64,000 bases of DNA from a bacterium (lineage in GTDB: Bacteria > Methylomirabilota > Methylomirabilia > Methylomirabilales > 2-02-FULL-66-22), in NCBI GenBank assembly GCA_029580855.1, contig JAKPQH010000004.1, positions 1-64,000 on the forward strand. Reading direction: 5' to 3'. Made by a program: the position numbers and the translations under genes. Under the pieces are notes generated by a model. It was not told the DNA's origin. It was given only the letters and a program-made list of their open reading frames with translations, and searched no databases. Positions 42,875-54,107 of this stretch are shown here, piece by piece. The first letter of the stretch is position 1, and each line of letters opens with the position of its first letter.

Positions 42875-43666
42875 ATGGGATCACTGCAAGACAGTGTCGT
42901 CATCGTGACCGGCGCGGGCAGCGGCATGGGACGGGCCATCGCCGTCGGCATGGCCACGGAGGGCGCCACGCTGGGCCTGGTGGCGCGGACCAAGGAGCCG
43001 CTGGAGGAGACTGCCGCGCTCGCGCGGGCCAAAGGGGTCGAGGCGCTGGTATTCCCGGGGGACGTCTCCGACGCCGGGTGTGCCAAGCGCGTCGTCGCCG
43101 GCGTGCTGGAGCGCTTCGGCAAAGTTGATGTGCTCGTCAACAACGCCGGCACGAACACCTTCCACCGGAACGTCTCCGACACGTCGATCGCCGATTGGCG
43201 CCGAGTCGTGGAGACCAACCTCACGGGTGCTTTTCTCTTCACGCGTCAGGTCCTTCCCATCATGCGGAAGGCCGGGAAGGGGCAGATCATCAACATCTCT
43301 TCCGGCGCGGGTCTTGCCCCGAGCGCCCCCAGCGGCGTGGCCTATTCGGCCTCCAAACATGCGCTCCAATCCCTCACCGGCTCCATCAACCTCGAGGAGC
43401 GGCGTCACGGCATCAAGGCCTGCGCCATCGCACCGGGCGAGACGGCCACCCCGAACCTCGGCCTTCGGCCCAGGCCGCCCGCCAAGGCGGACCTGGCCAA
43501 GATGCTCACACCCGAAGACATCGCGAACGCCGTCATTTACGTGGCCAGCCAGCCCGCGCATGTCTCGGTCGAACTCGTGGTGATCAACCCGACCGTCCGG
43601 CGGGACTACCACGCCGACTTCGAGCGGTACGTGGCGGAGGGCCATACCGACGTTACCCCGGATTGA
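42875..43666 (+). CDS. SDR-family oxidoreductase
   Basis: A 263-residue classical SDR. Cofactor motif VTGAGSGMGRAIAVG, structural NNAGTNTF, catalytic Ser in NISSGAGLAPSAPSG and the YSASK tetrad. The GAGSGMG pattern with VARTKEPLEE suggests NADP or NAD use cannot be told apart by eye. GGAGG precedes the ATG at 42875. It is followed, after 140 bp with its own promoter, by sugar-isomerase genes, so a polyol or sugar alcohol substrate is plausible. Confidence 0.88.
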   Translation: MGSLQDSVVIVTGAGSGMGRAIAVGMATEGATLGLVARTKEPLEETAALARAKGVEALVFPGDVSDAGCAKRVVAGVLERFGKVDVLVNNAGTNTFHRNVSDTSIADWRRVVETNLTGAFLFTRQVLPIMRKAGKGQIINISSGAGLAPSAPSGVAYSASKHALQSLTGSINLEERRHGIKACAIAPGETATPNLGLRPRPPAKADLAKMLTPEDIANAVIYVASQPAHVSVELVVINPTVRRDYHADFERYVAEGHTDVTPD

Positions 43667-43736
43667 ACGCGCACCCCGACGCAGAAACGCGAAGAGGCGA
43701 AAGAGATCGGCCCGCGGGCGGTCGGCCTGCCGTACA

Positions 43737-43765
43737 TTGACAGCCCGGTTTGATTTCGATACGGT
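43737..43765 (+). promoter_or_regulatory. Candidate promoter for the isomerase/rpiB genes
   Basis: TTGACA (43737-43742), 17-bp spacer, TACGGT (43760-43765), 44 bp before the ATG at 43810. Confidence 0.5.
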
Positions 43766-43809
43766 TAGCCTCTCAGCGATTGGACAACCACGCTTTGCGA
43801 GATGATACC

Positions 43810-44628
43810 ATGAAGATCGCCGTCGCCGTCGCCACCGAGGACGCGCTCCCCACGGCATTTGTCGTCTTCCGCGGGATCGAGGAGAGCATCCGGAAAGCCG
43901 CCCGGATGGGCTACGACGGGATCGAGCTGGCGCTGATGGACAAGGAGCAGGTGCGCCTGGAGCGGGTGCAACGCCTGATCCGCGAGAACGGGCTGGAGAT
44001 CCCCGTCGTGTCCACCGGCCAGGTCTTCGCCGGGCACAAGCTCTGGTTCACCGACCCGGACGCCGCCAGGAGGCGTCGAGCGGTGGAGATCTTCAAGGGG
44101 CTCGTGGACGTCGCCGCGGAGTTCCGGGCCCTGGTGAACATGGGGCGGGTGCGCGGCTTCGTCGCCGAGGGCGAGACGGCCGAGATGGCCGAAGGCCGCT
44201 TTGGCGAGGTCGTCCGCGAGATCGCCGCGTACGCGCAACCCAAGGGAGTGGACTTGATCCTGGAGCCGGTGAACCGGTACGAGATCAACTTCATCAACAG
44301 CGTGGACGAGGGGGCAGCCCTCGTGGAGCGGCTTGGGATCCCCGGCCTCAAGCTGATGCCCGACATCTTCCACATGAACATCGAGGACGCCTCGATCGAG
44401 GGGAACCTGCGCAAGTACATCGCCCACATCGCCTACGTCCATTTCGCCGACAGCAACCGGCTGGCGCCGGGCTGGGGTCACCTGGATTTCGGCGCGATCG
44501 TGGGTGCGCTGAAGGAGGTCGGTTACGCGGGTTGGACGTCCGTGGAGATCCTGCCCAAACCGGATCCGGACTCCGCCGCGCGCCAGGCGATCCAGTATCT
44601 GCGGAAGTTCATCCCGAAGGAGGCGTGA
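43810..44628 (+). CDS. Sugar phosphate isomerase/epimerase (AP endonuclease 2-type TIM barrel)
   Basis: A 272-residue xylose-isomerase-like TIM barrel. Metal-binding acidic residues are seen in LILEPVNRYEINFI (Glu), LKLMPDIFHMNIED (Asp-x-x-His), HFADSNRLAPGWGHLDF and SVEILPKPD (Glu). This group includes hydroxypyruvate isomerase, tagatose epimerase and IolE/IolI-type proteins; the exact substrate is unknown. It is followed by rpiB and a sugar ABC transporter. Confidence 0.85.
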   Translation: MKIAVAVATEDALPTAFVVFRGIEESIRKAARMGYDGIELALMDKEQVRLERVQRLIRENGLEIPVVSTGQVFAGHKLWFTDPDAARRRRAVEIFKGLVDVAAEFRALVNMGRVRGFVAEGETAEMAEGRFGEVVREIAAYAQPKGVDLILEPVNRYEINFINSVDEGAALVERLGIPGLKLMPDIFHMNIEDASIEGNLRKYIAHIAYVHFADSNRLAPGWGHLDFGAIVGALKEVGYAGWTSVEILPKPDPDSAARQAIQYLRKFIPKEA

Positions 44629-44753
44629 ACCCACATCGTCGGCCGCAAGACGCGCGAGGCGCACGGGATGTCTCGGAGGGACGCTCGGTGGAAATCCCAT
44701 CCCTGCTCCCCGGGGCTCTTGTGGCCAGGGCCGGCGTCGGAGCGGAGGACGGC

Positions 44754-45245
44754 ATGAACCCGAAAACCATCCTGATCGGGAACGACCACGGCGGGTATGA
44801 CCTGGTCCCTCACATTCTGAAGCTCTTGGACGAGAAGGGCGTTTCCGCGAAGCACGTGGGATCCTTCTCGGGCGAAATCGTCCGCTACCCCTACTACGCG
44901 GCCAAGGTCGCCGGCGCCGTCTCGCGCGGCGAGATCGAACGCGGCATCCTGATCTGCTCCACGGGGATCGGCATGAGCATCATCGCCAACCGATTCACCG
45001 GGGTCCGCGCCTCGCTGTGTACCAGCACATATATGGGGAAGATGACGCGAGCCCACAACAACTCCAACCTGCTCTGTCTGGGGGGACGGATCACCGGGTA
45101 TCTGGAGGCGCTGGACATCCTGGAGACGTGGCTCGCCACCCCCTATGAAGGCGGCCGCCACGATATCTCCCTGGGTCTGATCGCCGAGGCGGAGAAGGTC
45201 CTGTGCAATCCCGGCGGCTGGACACCCGAAGAGCCGCCGAGGTAA
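44754..45245 (+). CDS. rpiB: RpiB/LacA/LacB-family sugar-phosphate isomerase
   Basis: A 163-residue protein. GNDHGGYDLVPHILKLLDEK opens it, the catalytic cysteine is in GILICSTGIGMSIIANR and the histidine/arginine in RAHNNSNLLCLGGR. These are RpiB hallmarks (ribose-5-phosphate or allose-6-phosphate isomerase). The ATG at 44754 has GGAGGAC upstream. It probably acts on the product of the neighbouring TIM-barrel isomerase or on a sugar imported by the ABC system downstream. Confidence 0.9.
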   Translation: MNPKTILIGNDHGGYDLVPHILKLLDEKGVSAKHVGSFSGEIVRYPYYAAKVAGAVSRGEIERGILICSTGIGMSIIANRFTGVRASLCTSTYMGKMTRAHNNSNLLCLGGRITGYLEALDILETWLATPYEGGRHDISLGLIAEAEKVLCNPGGWTPEEPPR

Positions 45246-45431
45246 CCCGCCGAGACTCGGGGCCGCCCACTCCATCAAACCCATCGCCGATCGCCTCCCG
45301 TGATTCGCTCTTCGAGCGCAATACCCGCCCGCCGCAATCAAAACCCCGCGAGGGCATCGTGGGTCCGGTGGTCGGTGCAGGGCGGCCTGGATCGACAAGA
45401 CGGACGCCCGCGGCGTATTGCGGGGTCGCTC

Positions 45432-45461
45432 TTGACTTTCAGCGAGACTTGGGACCACAAT
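45432..45461 (+). promoter_or_regulatory. Candidate promoter for the sugar ABC transporter operon
   Basis: TTGACT (45432-45437), 18-bp spacer, CACAAT (45456-45461). The 330-bp gap between rpiB and the binding-protein gene contains this and no gene. Confidence 0.4.
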
Positions 45462-45576
45462 TCTTATCGGCGCGAACCAACAACCATCGGGGGGAGGGGC
45501 GGGAGGAGGTGAGGCGGACTCGCAGGCGTCGTTGTCGTTTGTCCTTCCCATCAACCATGGTAAGGGGGTTGCGACC

Positions 45577-46962
45577 ATGAAGCGATTACAGGGGGTGGCA
45601 CTCGTCGCGCTGGTTGCCGCGCTCGGGTTGGCCATCGCGGCCGGCCCGGCCTGGGCGGGAGCCAAGAAGCCGTACGAGCAGATCAACTGGAACAAGCCGC
45701 AGCCGATCGGCGAGCGCGTCGGCGGCCAGAAGTACGTCCTCCCGGAAGGGTGGAAAGAGGCGGTCAAGGGTGTCACGAAGATCAAGGTGTCGAACTTCGG
45801 CGCCCTGGAGCATGACCCGGCGACCGTGCAGAACGCCAAGGCCTTCGAGCAGTTGACCGGCATCAAAGTGGAGCTGCTCGCCTGGGCGGAGCCGCCGATC
45901 GTAGCCAAGACCGTGGCCGTCTTTGCGGCCAAGAGCGCGTCGGTGGACATCATGTGCTACGACCACCCCACCACGTACATGCAGATGGTGGCGGGCGGCT
46001 GGCTGCACCCGATCGATGCCATCTGGAACGACCCGGGCGTGTGGAAGCTTTACGCGCCCCCGACGAAGAAGGGCCTCACCGCGCCCGACGGGCACATCTA
46101 TGGGTCCATCGGGCAGGTCAAGACGATGATGCTGTTCTACCGGCCCTCCATCGTTTCGAAGCCGCCGGCGACCTGGGTGGAGCTGCAGGAAACCGCCAAG
46201 AAGGTGACCACGGACAAGGCGTGGGGCTACGTCTTCTCCGCCGGCGGCGAGATGGACATCATCTATCCGCTTCGCGACATGATCTATTCGCAAGGCGGCC
46301 GGATGGTGGACCTGAAAAAGCAGGCCATCGTCATCAACACGCCGGAGGGCAAGAACGGCTGGAAGATGCTCACCGACATGGTGCTGACGGACAAGAGCGC
46401 GCCCACCTCGGTGGTCGAGTATTCGTGGATGAGCGCCTCCGACATGTTCGCCATGGGCAAGGCCGCCATGGTGATCACGCACACCGTGGACGCCAACCGG
46501 TTCCAGGACCCGAAGAAGGCCCCGAACATCCAGAACGACTGGGCCGTGGCCCCGCCGCCGAAGTGGGATGCCTCCAAGCCGGATGAGTACCACGCCTCCT
46601 ACTTCGACATCGACGGCTACATGATCAACAGGTTCATCTCCGACGGCCAGAAGGCCGCGGCCATGCTGTTCCTCGACTACATGCGCAGCTACGAGGCCCA
46701 CTACCGCGAGCTGATCGTGGAGGGGAACGAGGCGGCGGTGATCGCCGTGTACGATCACCCGGACGCCAAGAAGATCCCGGTGCCCGAGGCCCGCAAAGCG
46801 GCGATGAGCCGCGCCGTGCTGGAGACGTTCCCGCCGGCCGGCCGCGCGCTCACGGACCTCATCAAGGAGCACTTCGCCTATGCCATCGGTGGGAAGATGG
46901 CCCCGATGGAGGCGCTGGAGAAGGCGCAGAAGGCGCTGGATGAGGCGGCCGTGCCCGAATAA
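45577..46962 (+). CDS. Sugar ABC transporter substrate-binding protein
   Basis: A 461-residue secreted binding protein (family 1 extracellular). Signal peptide MKRLQGVALVALVAALGLAI, cleaved near AWAGAKK. The mature fold shows IKVSNFGALEHDPATVQNAK, TGIKVELLAWAEPPI, YDHPTTYMQMVAGGWLHPID, YGSIGQVKTMMLFYRPSIV and NRFISDGQKAAAMLFLDYMR, the Ugp/MalE-type pattern. AAGGGGG precedes the ATG. It would bind a sugar or polyol for the two permeases downstream. Confidence 0.9.
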   Translation: MKRLQGVALVALVAALGLAIAAGPAWAGAKKPYEQINWNKPQPIGERVGGQKYVLPEGWKEAVKGVTKIKVSNFGALEHDPATVQNAKAFEQLTGIKVELLAWAEPPIVAKTVAVFAAKSASVDIMCYDHPTTYMQMVAGGWLHPIDAIWNDPGVWKLYAPPTKKGLTAPDGHIYGSIGQVKTMMLFYRPSIVSKPPATWVELQETAKKVTTDKAWGYVFSAGGEMDIIYPLRDMIYSQGGRMVDLKKQAIVINTPEGKNGWKMLTDMVLTDKSAPTSVVEYSWMSASDMFAMGKAAMVITHTVDANRFQDPKKAPNIQNDWAVAPPPKWDASKPDEYHASYFDIDGYMINRFISDGQKAAAMLFLDYMRSYEAHYRELIVEGNEAAVIAVYDHPDAKKIPVPEARKAAMSRAVLETFPPAGRALTDLIKEHFAYAIGGKMAPMEALEKAQKALDEAAVPE

Positions 46963-46981
46963 CCGCCGCCCGGAAACCCGA

Positions 46982-47009
46982 CCCCCCTCCCGCCGCGGCG
47001 GGAGGGGGG
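46982..47009 (+). terminator. Intercistronic hairpin between binding-protein and permease genes
   Basis: A perfect 14-bp palindromic stem, CCCCCCTCCCGCCG followed directly by CGGCGGGAGGGGGG, with no T-run. Such hairpins in ABC operons stabilise the upstream mRNA or attenuate, giving more binding protein than permease. Confidence 0.7.
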
Positions 47010-47036
47010 ATCCCTTTCTCTCGCGCGGGGGCACTC

Positions 47037-47930
47037 ATGAACGCCAGCACCGGGGGAGCCCGGCGGCTCCGGATCAGCAATCCCCGCTACGGCCTCCTCC
47101 TCAATATCCCAGGACTCTTGATTGTTCTCCTCTGGGTCGTGTTTCCCGCACTGCTCCTCCTCGCCACGAGTTTCCTGCTTTACGACAACGTCCATCCCGT
47201 GAGCTTCTCCGGCCTCGGCAACTACCAGCGGCTCTGGACCTCGCGCGTCTTCGGCATCAGCGTGGAACGGATCATGGTCTTCAGCCTCGGCTCCACGGCC
47301 ATGACGTCGCTGGGCGGACTCATCCTGGCCTTGTGCCTGAGCAACGTCAGGAAGGGCGGGGGGCTCCTCCGCTCCCTGATGATCATCCCCTGGGCCGTGC
47401 CGGCCGTGGTCTCCGGTCTGATCTGGAAGTGGATGTTCAGCCCGGACTTCGGCGTGATCAGCGACCTCTTGATGAAGGCGCGTCTCATCGCCAAGCCGCT
47501 CAGCATCTACAGCGATCCATCGCTGGCCATGTGGGGCGTGATCATCGCGGACAGCTGGACGCGCATCCCGTTCATGGGGATCATCCTGCTGGCGGCGCTC
47601 CTCAGCATTCCCGAGCAGATCCACGAGGCCGCCCGCGTGGACGGCGCCGACACCCTGAGGCGTTTCTTCTACGTCACGCTGCCCATGATCCAGGGGCCGC
47701 TCCTGATCGGACTCATGATCACGACGATCTTCTCGTTCCGGACCATCGACATCATCATCCCCCTGACCGCCGGCGGGCCGGGCCGGGCGACGTACGTCCT
47801 CGGCTATTACATCTGGGACCAGATCACCAAGTCGCTCAACTTCGGCCTCGGTGCGGCGGCCGGCGTCGTCCTGTTCCTCATCACGTCGCTGATAACGCTG
47901 GTCTTCGTCTACCTCCTTCGAGAAAAGTAG
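47037..47930 (+). CDS. Sugar ABC transporter permease (MalF/UgpA type)
   Basis: A 297-residue inner-membrane protein with six helices. The EAA loop that contacts the ATPase is IHEAARVDGADTLRRFFYVT followed by LPMI. N-terminal NIPGLLIVLLWVVFPALLLL is the first helix. It pairs with the next gene; the two are separated by 6 bases. No ABC ATPase gene is nearby, so a shared ATPase from elsewhere is likely. Confidence 0.9.
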   Translation: MNASTGGARRLRISNPRYGLLLNIPGLLIVLLWVVFPALLLLATSFLLYDNVHPVSFSGLGNYQRLWTSRVFGISVERIMVFSLGSTAMTSLGGLILALCLSNVRKGGGLLRSLMIIPWAVPAVVSGLIWKWMFSPDFGVISDLLMKARLIAKPLSIYSDPSLAMWGVIIADSWTRIPFMGIILLAALLSIPEQIHEAARVDGADTLRRFFYVTLPMIQGPLLIGLMITTIFSFRTIDIIIPLTAGGPGRATYVLGYYIWDQITKSLNFGLGAAAGVVLFLITSLITLVFVYLLREK

Positions 47931-47936
47931 GCAGCC

Positions 47937-48770
47937 ATGCGAGACCGCATCCTGGAAAGCAAGGCACTGTCGTACAGCGTGGCCATCTTCGTCCTCTCGC
48001 TGATGATGATGCCGATCTACTGGACCGTGGTCACGGCGTTCAAGCCCGACACCGAGACCTATGTCTTTCCCCCAGTCTACTTCCCCTCCAGCCCCACGTT
48101 CGAGCCGTTTCGACTCCTGTTCGAATCCTATCCCTTCATGGACTACGTGGCCAACTCGCTGATCGTCACCGTCTCGACGACCCTCATCGTGACGGTGATC
48201 GGCATGATGGCGGCATACGGGGTCAGCCTCTACCCCTTCCGGGGCGGGAAGGTCATGCTGATGACCCTGCTCGCCACCCGCATCATCCCCCCGCTCTCGC
48301 TCCTGCTCCCGTTTTACCTGGTCGTCAGCTACCTCGACCTGGTGGACACGCTGCTCAGCATGATCATCGCCAACATCTACCTCACCTATCCCTTCGCCGT
48401 CCTGATCATGAAGGCGTTCTTCGACAATTTCCCCCGCGAGGTCATCGAGTCGGCGATCGTGGACGGCTGCAGCCGCACCGGCGCCCTGTTCCGGATCGTT
48501 CTGCCCGTGGGCGCGCCGGGGATCGCCTCGGCGGGGATCATCACCTTTCTCTGGACCTGGAACGAGTTCATCTACGCCTTCGTGTTCACCTCCACCTCCA
48601 AGGCGCAGCCCGTGACGGTGGGCTCGTACGACGCCATCGGCGATATCTTCGTCAACTGGAACCAGATGTGTGCCGGCGCCCTGGTGGCCGCCCTCCCGGG
48701 CATCCTCTTCGTGTTCGTGGCGCAGAAGTACCTGATTGCCGGGCTCACCTCGGGCGCCGTCAAGGCCTAG
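47937..48770 (+). CDS. Sugar ABC transporter permease (MalG/UgpE type)
   Basis: A 277-residue six-helix permease. The EAA loop is VIESAIVDGCSRTGALFRIV, then LPVGAPGIASAG. The N-terminus SYSVAIFVLSLMMMPIYWTV with the TAFKPDTE motif is typical of the MalG side. The stop lies 2 bases from the convergent DUF1848 gene. Confidence 0.9.
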   Translation: MRDRILESKALSYSVAIFVLSLMMMPIYWTVVTAFKPDTETYVFPPVYFPSSPTFEPFRLLFESYPFMDYVANSLIVTVSTTLIVTVIGMMAAYGVSLYPFRGGKVMLMTLLATRIIPPLSLLLPFYLVVSYLDLVDTLLSMIIANIYLTYPFAVLIMKAFFDNFPREVIESAIVDGCSRTGALFRIVLPVGAPGIASAGIITFLWTWNEFIYAFVFTSTSKAQPVTVGSYDAIGDIFVNWNQMCAGALVAALPGILFVFVAQKYLIAGLTSGAVKA

Positions 48771-48772
48771 CC

Positions 48773-49699
48773 TCACCGCAGCGAGGAGTTGGCGTAGCAA
48801 TAGCGGCAGGCGTGAGGGCAGGTGTCGTAGGTCCCGATATCCTTGCTGATGATGCAGCCGCATTCCTTCCGCTGGCCTTTGTCCTTCAGTCGCAGCCGGT
48901 CTTCCCTGGGGCCAAGAAAAGTCATCAACGCCTCATCGTGCCCGGACAAACGCTCGAGCAGCACATCGTCAACGCACTTGTTCCGGCCGATGCCGAACTC
49001 GGCCAACTCCACCGCCTCGGCGCACGTGGCGACGGTGAGCCCCCACGGCCGCACCGCCGCGGCCAGTTGCGCGGCGAAGAGCCGCATCTCGTCGGTGGTC
49101 AACTCTCGGCAGCCGCGCCCGAACCGGCGCAGCCGGTTTCTCACTTTGGCGTACCGCTCGAGATCCGCGAAGGCGATGACGAGCCTCCGCGTGAACGGGT
49201 GGAGGCGTTCCCCGACCCGTGCCACGCGCTCGACCAGGCTGTTGACGTGCAGCCCATCGGCGAGCAGCAGTGGATCGTAGCGCCAGACCACTCTGGCCGG
49301 GCCGATCCGCCGCGCCAGCTCCTGGAACGTCGCGATCCGCGCCGGCAGTGGGGGCACGCCGGGCTCCAGCCCCTCGGCCTCGTAGTCGTTGAGCGTGTAC
49401 TGGAAGTAATAGCCGATCCCGCGCCGGTCCAGCTCCTCGAGATACGAAAAGATCGGTTGTGGATTCTTTGTCCAGAACACGATTGCACGCGTCTTTGCAA
49501 AGGACACGAACTGCGGCGTCCCGCTGAACGGGTTGACCCACCTGGTGTGGCCGGCGCGCAGCTGCTCGAAGAACCACTCCGCGTGAAACGCGGGGATATC
49601 CGTCCGCCGGCTGGCCGACACGATCAACGGCGCCACCGCTTCGGCATCCCCAGCATCCGTGGTTCGAAGTGCGATCTTGTCCCAGCGTGGTGCGCTCAT
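48773..49699 (-). CDS. DUF1848-family protein (radical-SAM-like, Cys-rich C-terminus)
   Basis: A 308-residue protein. It begins VSASRRTDIPAFHAEWFFEQ, then WTKNPQPIFSYLEELDRRGI and a C-terminal CGCIISKDIGTYDTCPHACR followed by YCYAN, the family's Cys cluster (CxC ... CxxxCxxC). The CPHACRYC part looks like a radical SAM cluster motif placed at the C-terminus. Function is not established. The ATG at 49699 is chosen over an Arg-rich upstream extension. Confidence 0.8.
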   Translation of the reverse strand: MSAPRWDKIALRTTDAGDAEAVAPLIVSASRRTDIPAFHAEWFFEQLRAGHTRWVNPFSGTPQFVSFAKTRAIVFWTKNPQPIFSYLEELDRRGIGYYFQYTLNDYEAEGLEPGVPPLPARIATFQELARRIGPARVVWRYDPLLLADGLHVNSLVERVARVGERLHPFTRRLVIAFADLERYAKVRNRLRRFGRGCRELTTDEMRLFAAQLAAAVRPWGLTVATCAEAVELAEFGIGRNKCVDDVLLERLSGHDEALMTFLGPREDRLRLKDKGQRKECGCIISKDIGTYDTCPHACRYCYANSSLR

Positions 49700-49749
49700 T
49701 CGCCGTCGCCGAGGCCACACGGAGGGGCGGCGTTGTTTTCGGCCGAAAC

Positions 49750-50169
49750 TCAACCGGTCCGGAACGGATTCACCACCTCGACTCCGTCGAAGCGGGCCCC
49801 GTGTCGCAGGTCTTCGGTCAGAAGGACGGCGCAACCGGCACGCTGCGCCGCGCGGAGGACGAGGGCATCCCAAAAGCCCACGGCGTGGAGCCGGAGCAGG
49901 TCAATGGCTCCCAAGACATCGGGCAGGTCAATCTGGACAAGCTGGAAGCGGCCGAACAGCTCCACTTTCCGGCGCGCGATCTCGACCGGAACGCGGAGCT
50001 TTACGGTCGCAGCGACAAAATACTCCTGGAGGACTTGCGTTGAGACAACGCCCCAGCCCTCCAGGCGGGCCCGCTCCACGTGTTCGAGTGCGCGGGCGCG
50101 TTTCTTGGGCGCGTCGTGGTCGTCGGTGTAAACGAGAACATTGGTGTCCAGGAAGCTACGGTCGGCCAT
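49750..50169 (-). CDS. vapC: PIN-domain toxin (VapC family)
   Basis: A 139-residue PIN-domain ribonuclease. The four acidic residues are visible: D in RSFLDTNVLVYTDD, E in TQVLQEYFVAA, D in AVGFWDALVLRAA, D in VLLTEDLRHG. The ATG lies inside the end of the antitoxin gene (14-bp overlap), as in many vapBC operons. It cleaves RNA when free of its antitoxin. Confidence 0.88.
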   Translation of the reverse strand: MADRSFLDTNVLVYTDDHDAPKKRARALEHVERARLEGWGVVSTQVLQEYFVAATVKLRVPVEIARRKVELFGRFQLVQIDLPDVLGAIDLLRLHAVGFWDALVLRAAQRAGCAVLLTEDLRHGARFDGVEVVNPFRTG

Positions 50170-50383
50170 GCAGCTCGCTCCGATGGAACCGCCAGCCGCG
50201 GGAGCGGCCCTGCCCCTCGTCGGATAATCTCCGGATTTCCTCGATATCGCGCTGTGGGTCGTTTCGAGCGGTGAGCTGCTCCAGATAATCCCGCACCACC
50301 TGGTTAAGGCTCTTCCCCATGGCACGCGCCGCGCGCCGCGCCTCTTTGACCAGCCGCTCATCGATGGACAGTGTGAGGTTCAT
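50156..50383 (-). CDS. vapB: Ribbon-helix-helix antitoxin (VapB type)
   Basis: A 75-residue protein with an N-terminal RHH motif (MNLTLSIDERLVKEARRAAR, then AMGKSLNQVVRDYLEQLTAR), which would bind the operon promoter as a dimer. The C-terminal tail (RRLSDEGQGRSRGWRFHRSE) would wrap the PIN toxin. It overlaps vapC. Confidence 0.85.
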   Translation of the reverse strand: MNLTLSIDERLVKEARRAARAMGKSLNQVVRDYLEQLTARNDPQRDIEEIRRLSDEGQGRSRGWRFHRSELHGRP

Positions 50384-50529
50384 GGCTTCCCCTGGGCCGC
50401 GCGTCCCGTACCCTTGCGGGTGTCACACATAATACGTGCGCACTGGTGCCGTGTCAATGCTCCCAGACCCCCGGGCCGTCTCGGCCGACCCGGGCGCAGC
50501 TGCGCGACGCGCCAAGTACCCCAACAAAC

Positions 50530-50561
50530 ACTCCCGCCGGAGGTTGCCCCCCGGCGGGAGT
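50530..50561 (-). terminator. Terminator downstream of hppA
   Basis: Perfect 11-bp stem ACTCCCGCCGG / CCGGCGGGAGT with a 10-nt loop; on the minus strand it is followed by GTTTGTTGG. It lies 26 bp after the hppA stop. Confidence 0.75.
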
Positions 50562-50586
50562 CGGGTGCGACGCCGGACCGCGGATC

Positions 50587-53061
<2,475 letters not shown>

Positions 53062-53387
53062 GTTCTTACCCTCCTGCACGTTTCCCTTGGGGGTGGTAGG
53101 AGAATGGTGAAAGAAACGGGCACCACTGCCCGTTCGTTCCGCGAGGGCCGGCCCAGCGGGACAGGCAAGCCGGCCCCGGACCCCTAGCCGCGAGACGCTA
53201 GCAAAGCGCCCGCCGGAGTGTCAAGACGAATGTGCGACCCGGCCGGCCCGCACACCCATTTGTCCGTACGCTCGGATATGACCCGTGATCCGAGGGCGCG
53301 GGGCCCGGAGGCGCTTTCGGCACGGCCACATCGGTTCGAGGCGTAGCCGTGAGGCGGCCGACGGACCCCGTGGAACGGCTGCGCCCG

Positions 53388-53747
53388 TCACGCCACGGAC
53401 CGCTGCGGTCGGCCGAGCAGCCAGGCGAGCGCCGCATCCTGGGCGGTGGTGAGTTTGCCGAAGCGGAGACCGCTGCGGGACACGAGGTGAAACTCGCCCC
53501 CCGACCGACGCTTCCGGCCGATCACGCTGCACCAGACCACCCTGGCGGGGAGACTCAACGAGGCAAACGGCGGCGGAAGCTCCAGGGGGCAGGATACCCC
53601 CGGCCGGAATAGGTCGAGGTGCTCGATCCGCGCACCGTCTCGGCTGAGATCGAGGAGGCGCACCTCGCGGCCTTCTTGTACTCGCACGGCCGGCTGGTCG
53701 CGAAGCGCCGCACGCGGCGTTGCCCGCCGTTCTTGTAGCTCAGTCAT
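53388..53747 (-). CDS. PilZ-domain protein
   Basis: A 119-residue single PilZ domain: QERRATPRAALR (RxxxR), then VRLLDLSRDGARIEHLDLF (D/NxSxxG) and SLPARVVWCSVIGRKR. The arginines and D-S-x-x-G bind cyclic di-GMP in characterised members. It may act as a stand-alone effector. The ATG at 53747 is chosen; the upstream extension is unsupported. Confidence 0.85.
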   Translation of the reverse strand: MTELQERRATPRAALRDQPAVRVQEGREVRLLDLSRDGARIEHLDLFRPGVSCPLELPPPFASLSLPARVVWCSVIGRKRRSGGEFHLVSRSGLRFGKLTTAQDAALAWLLGRPQRSVA

Positions 53748-54107
53748 GGCCGTCTCACCATCGGAGCGGGCCCAGTCTACCACAAAGGCACCGGTCCAGG
53801 TAAGCGTTTCGTGGGGTGTGCAAAACGCCGTGGGAGCATCGGAACTTTGCACGCCTCTGGCGCACGTGTTCGGCGATCGGTCTCGACGGTGGCCGTACGA
53901 CCCAACCCGTCGGAAAACCTAACGGATTTCACCGCAAGCGCGAACGGCTCATCCGGTGGGCTCGTCAACCTCGCCATTCGTAACTGCCGGGAACCACGGG
54001 TTGTTCCGGTGCGAGAACCCCCGACGCTGCGATCCCCGGACAGGCTCGGCACGGTCGTTGCTGTGAATTGTACCGGCGAAGCCTTTCCTGAACCGGGTGG
54101 AGGCTGC

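Noticed and set aside
46878..50131. Long open frames over the ABC permeases on both strands
   Set aside because: Shadows of the permease genes; low-complexity Arg/His/Asp-rich translations.
53860..54107. A cyclic-di-GMP riboswitch before the lytic transglycosylase gene
   Set aside because: No GEMM core motifs could be matched in the leader.
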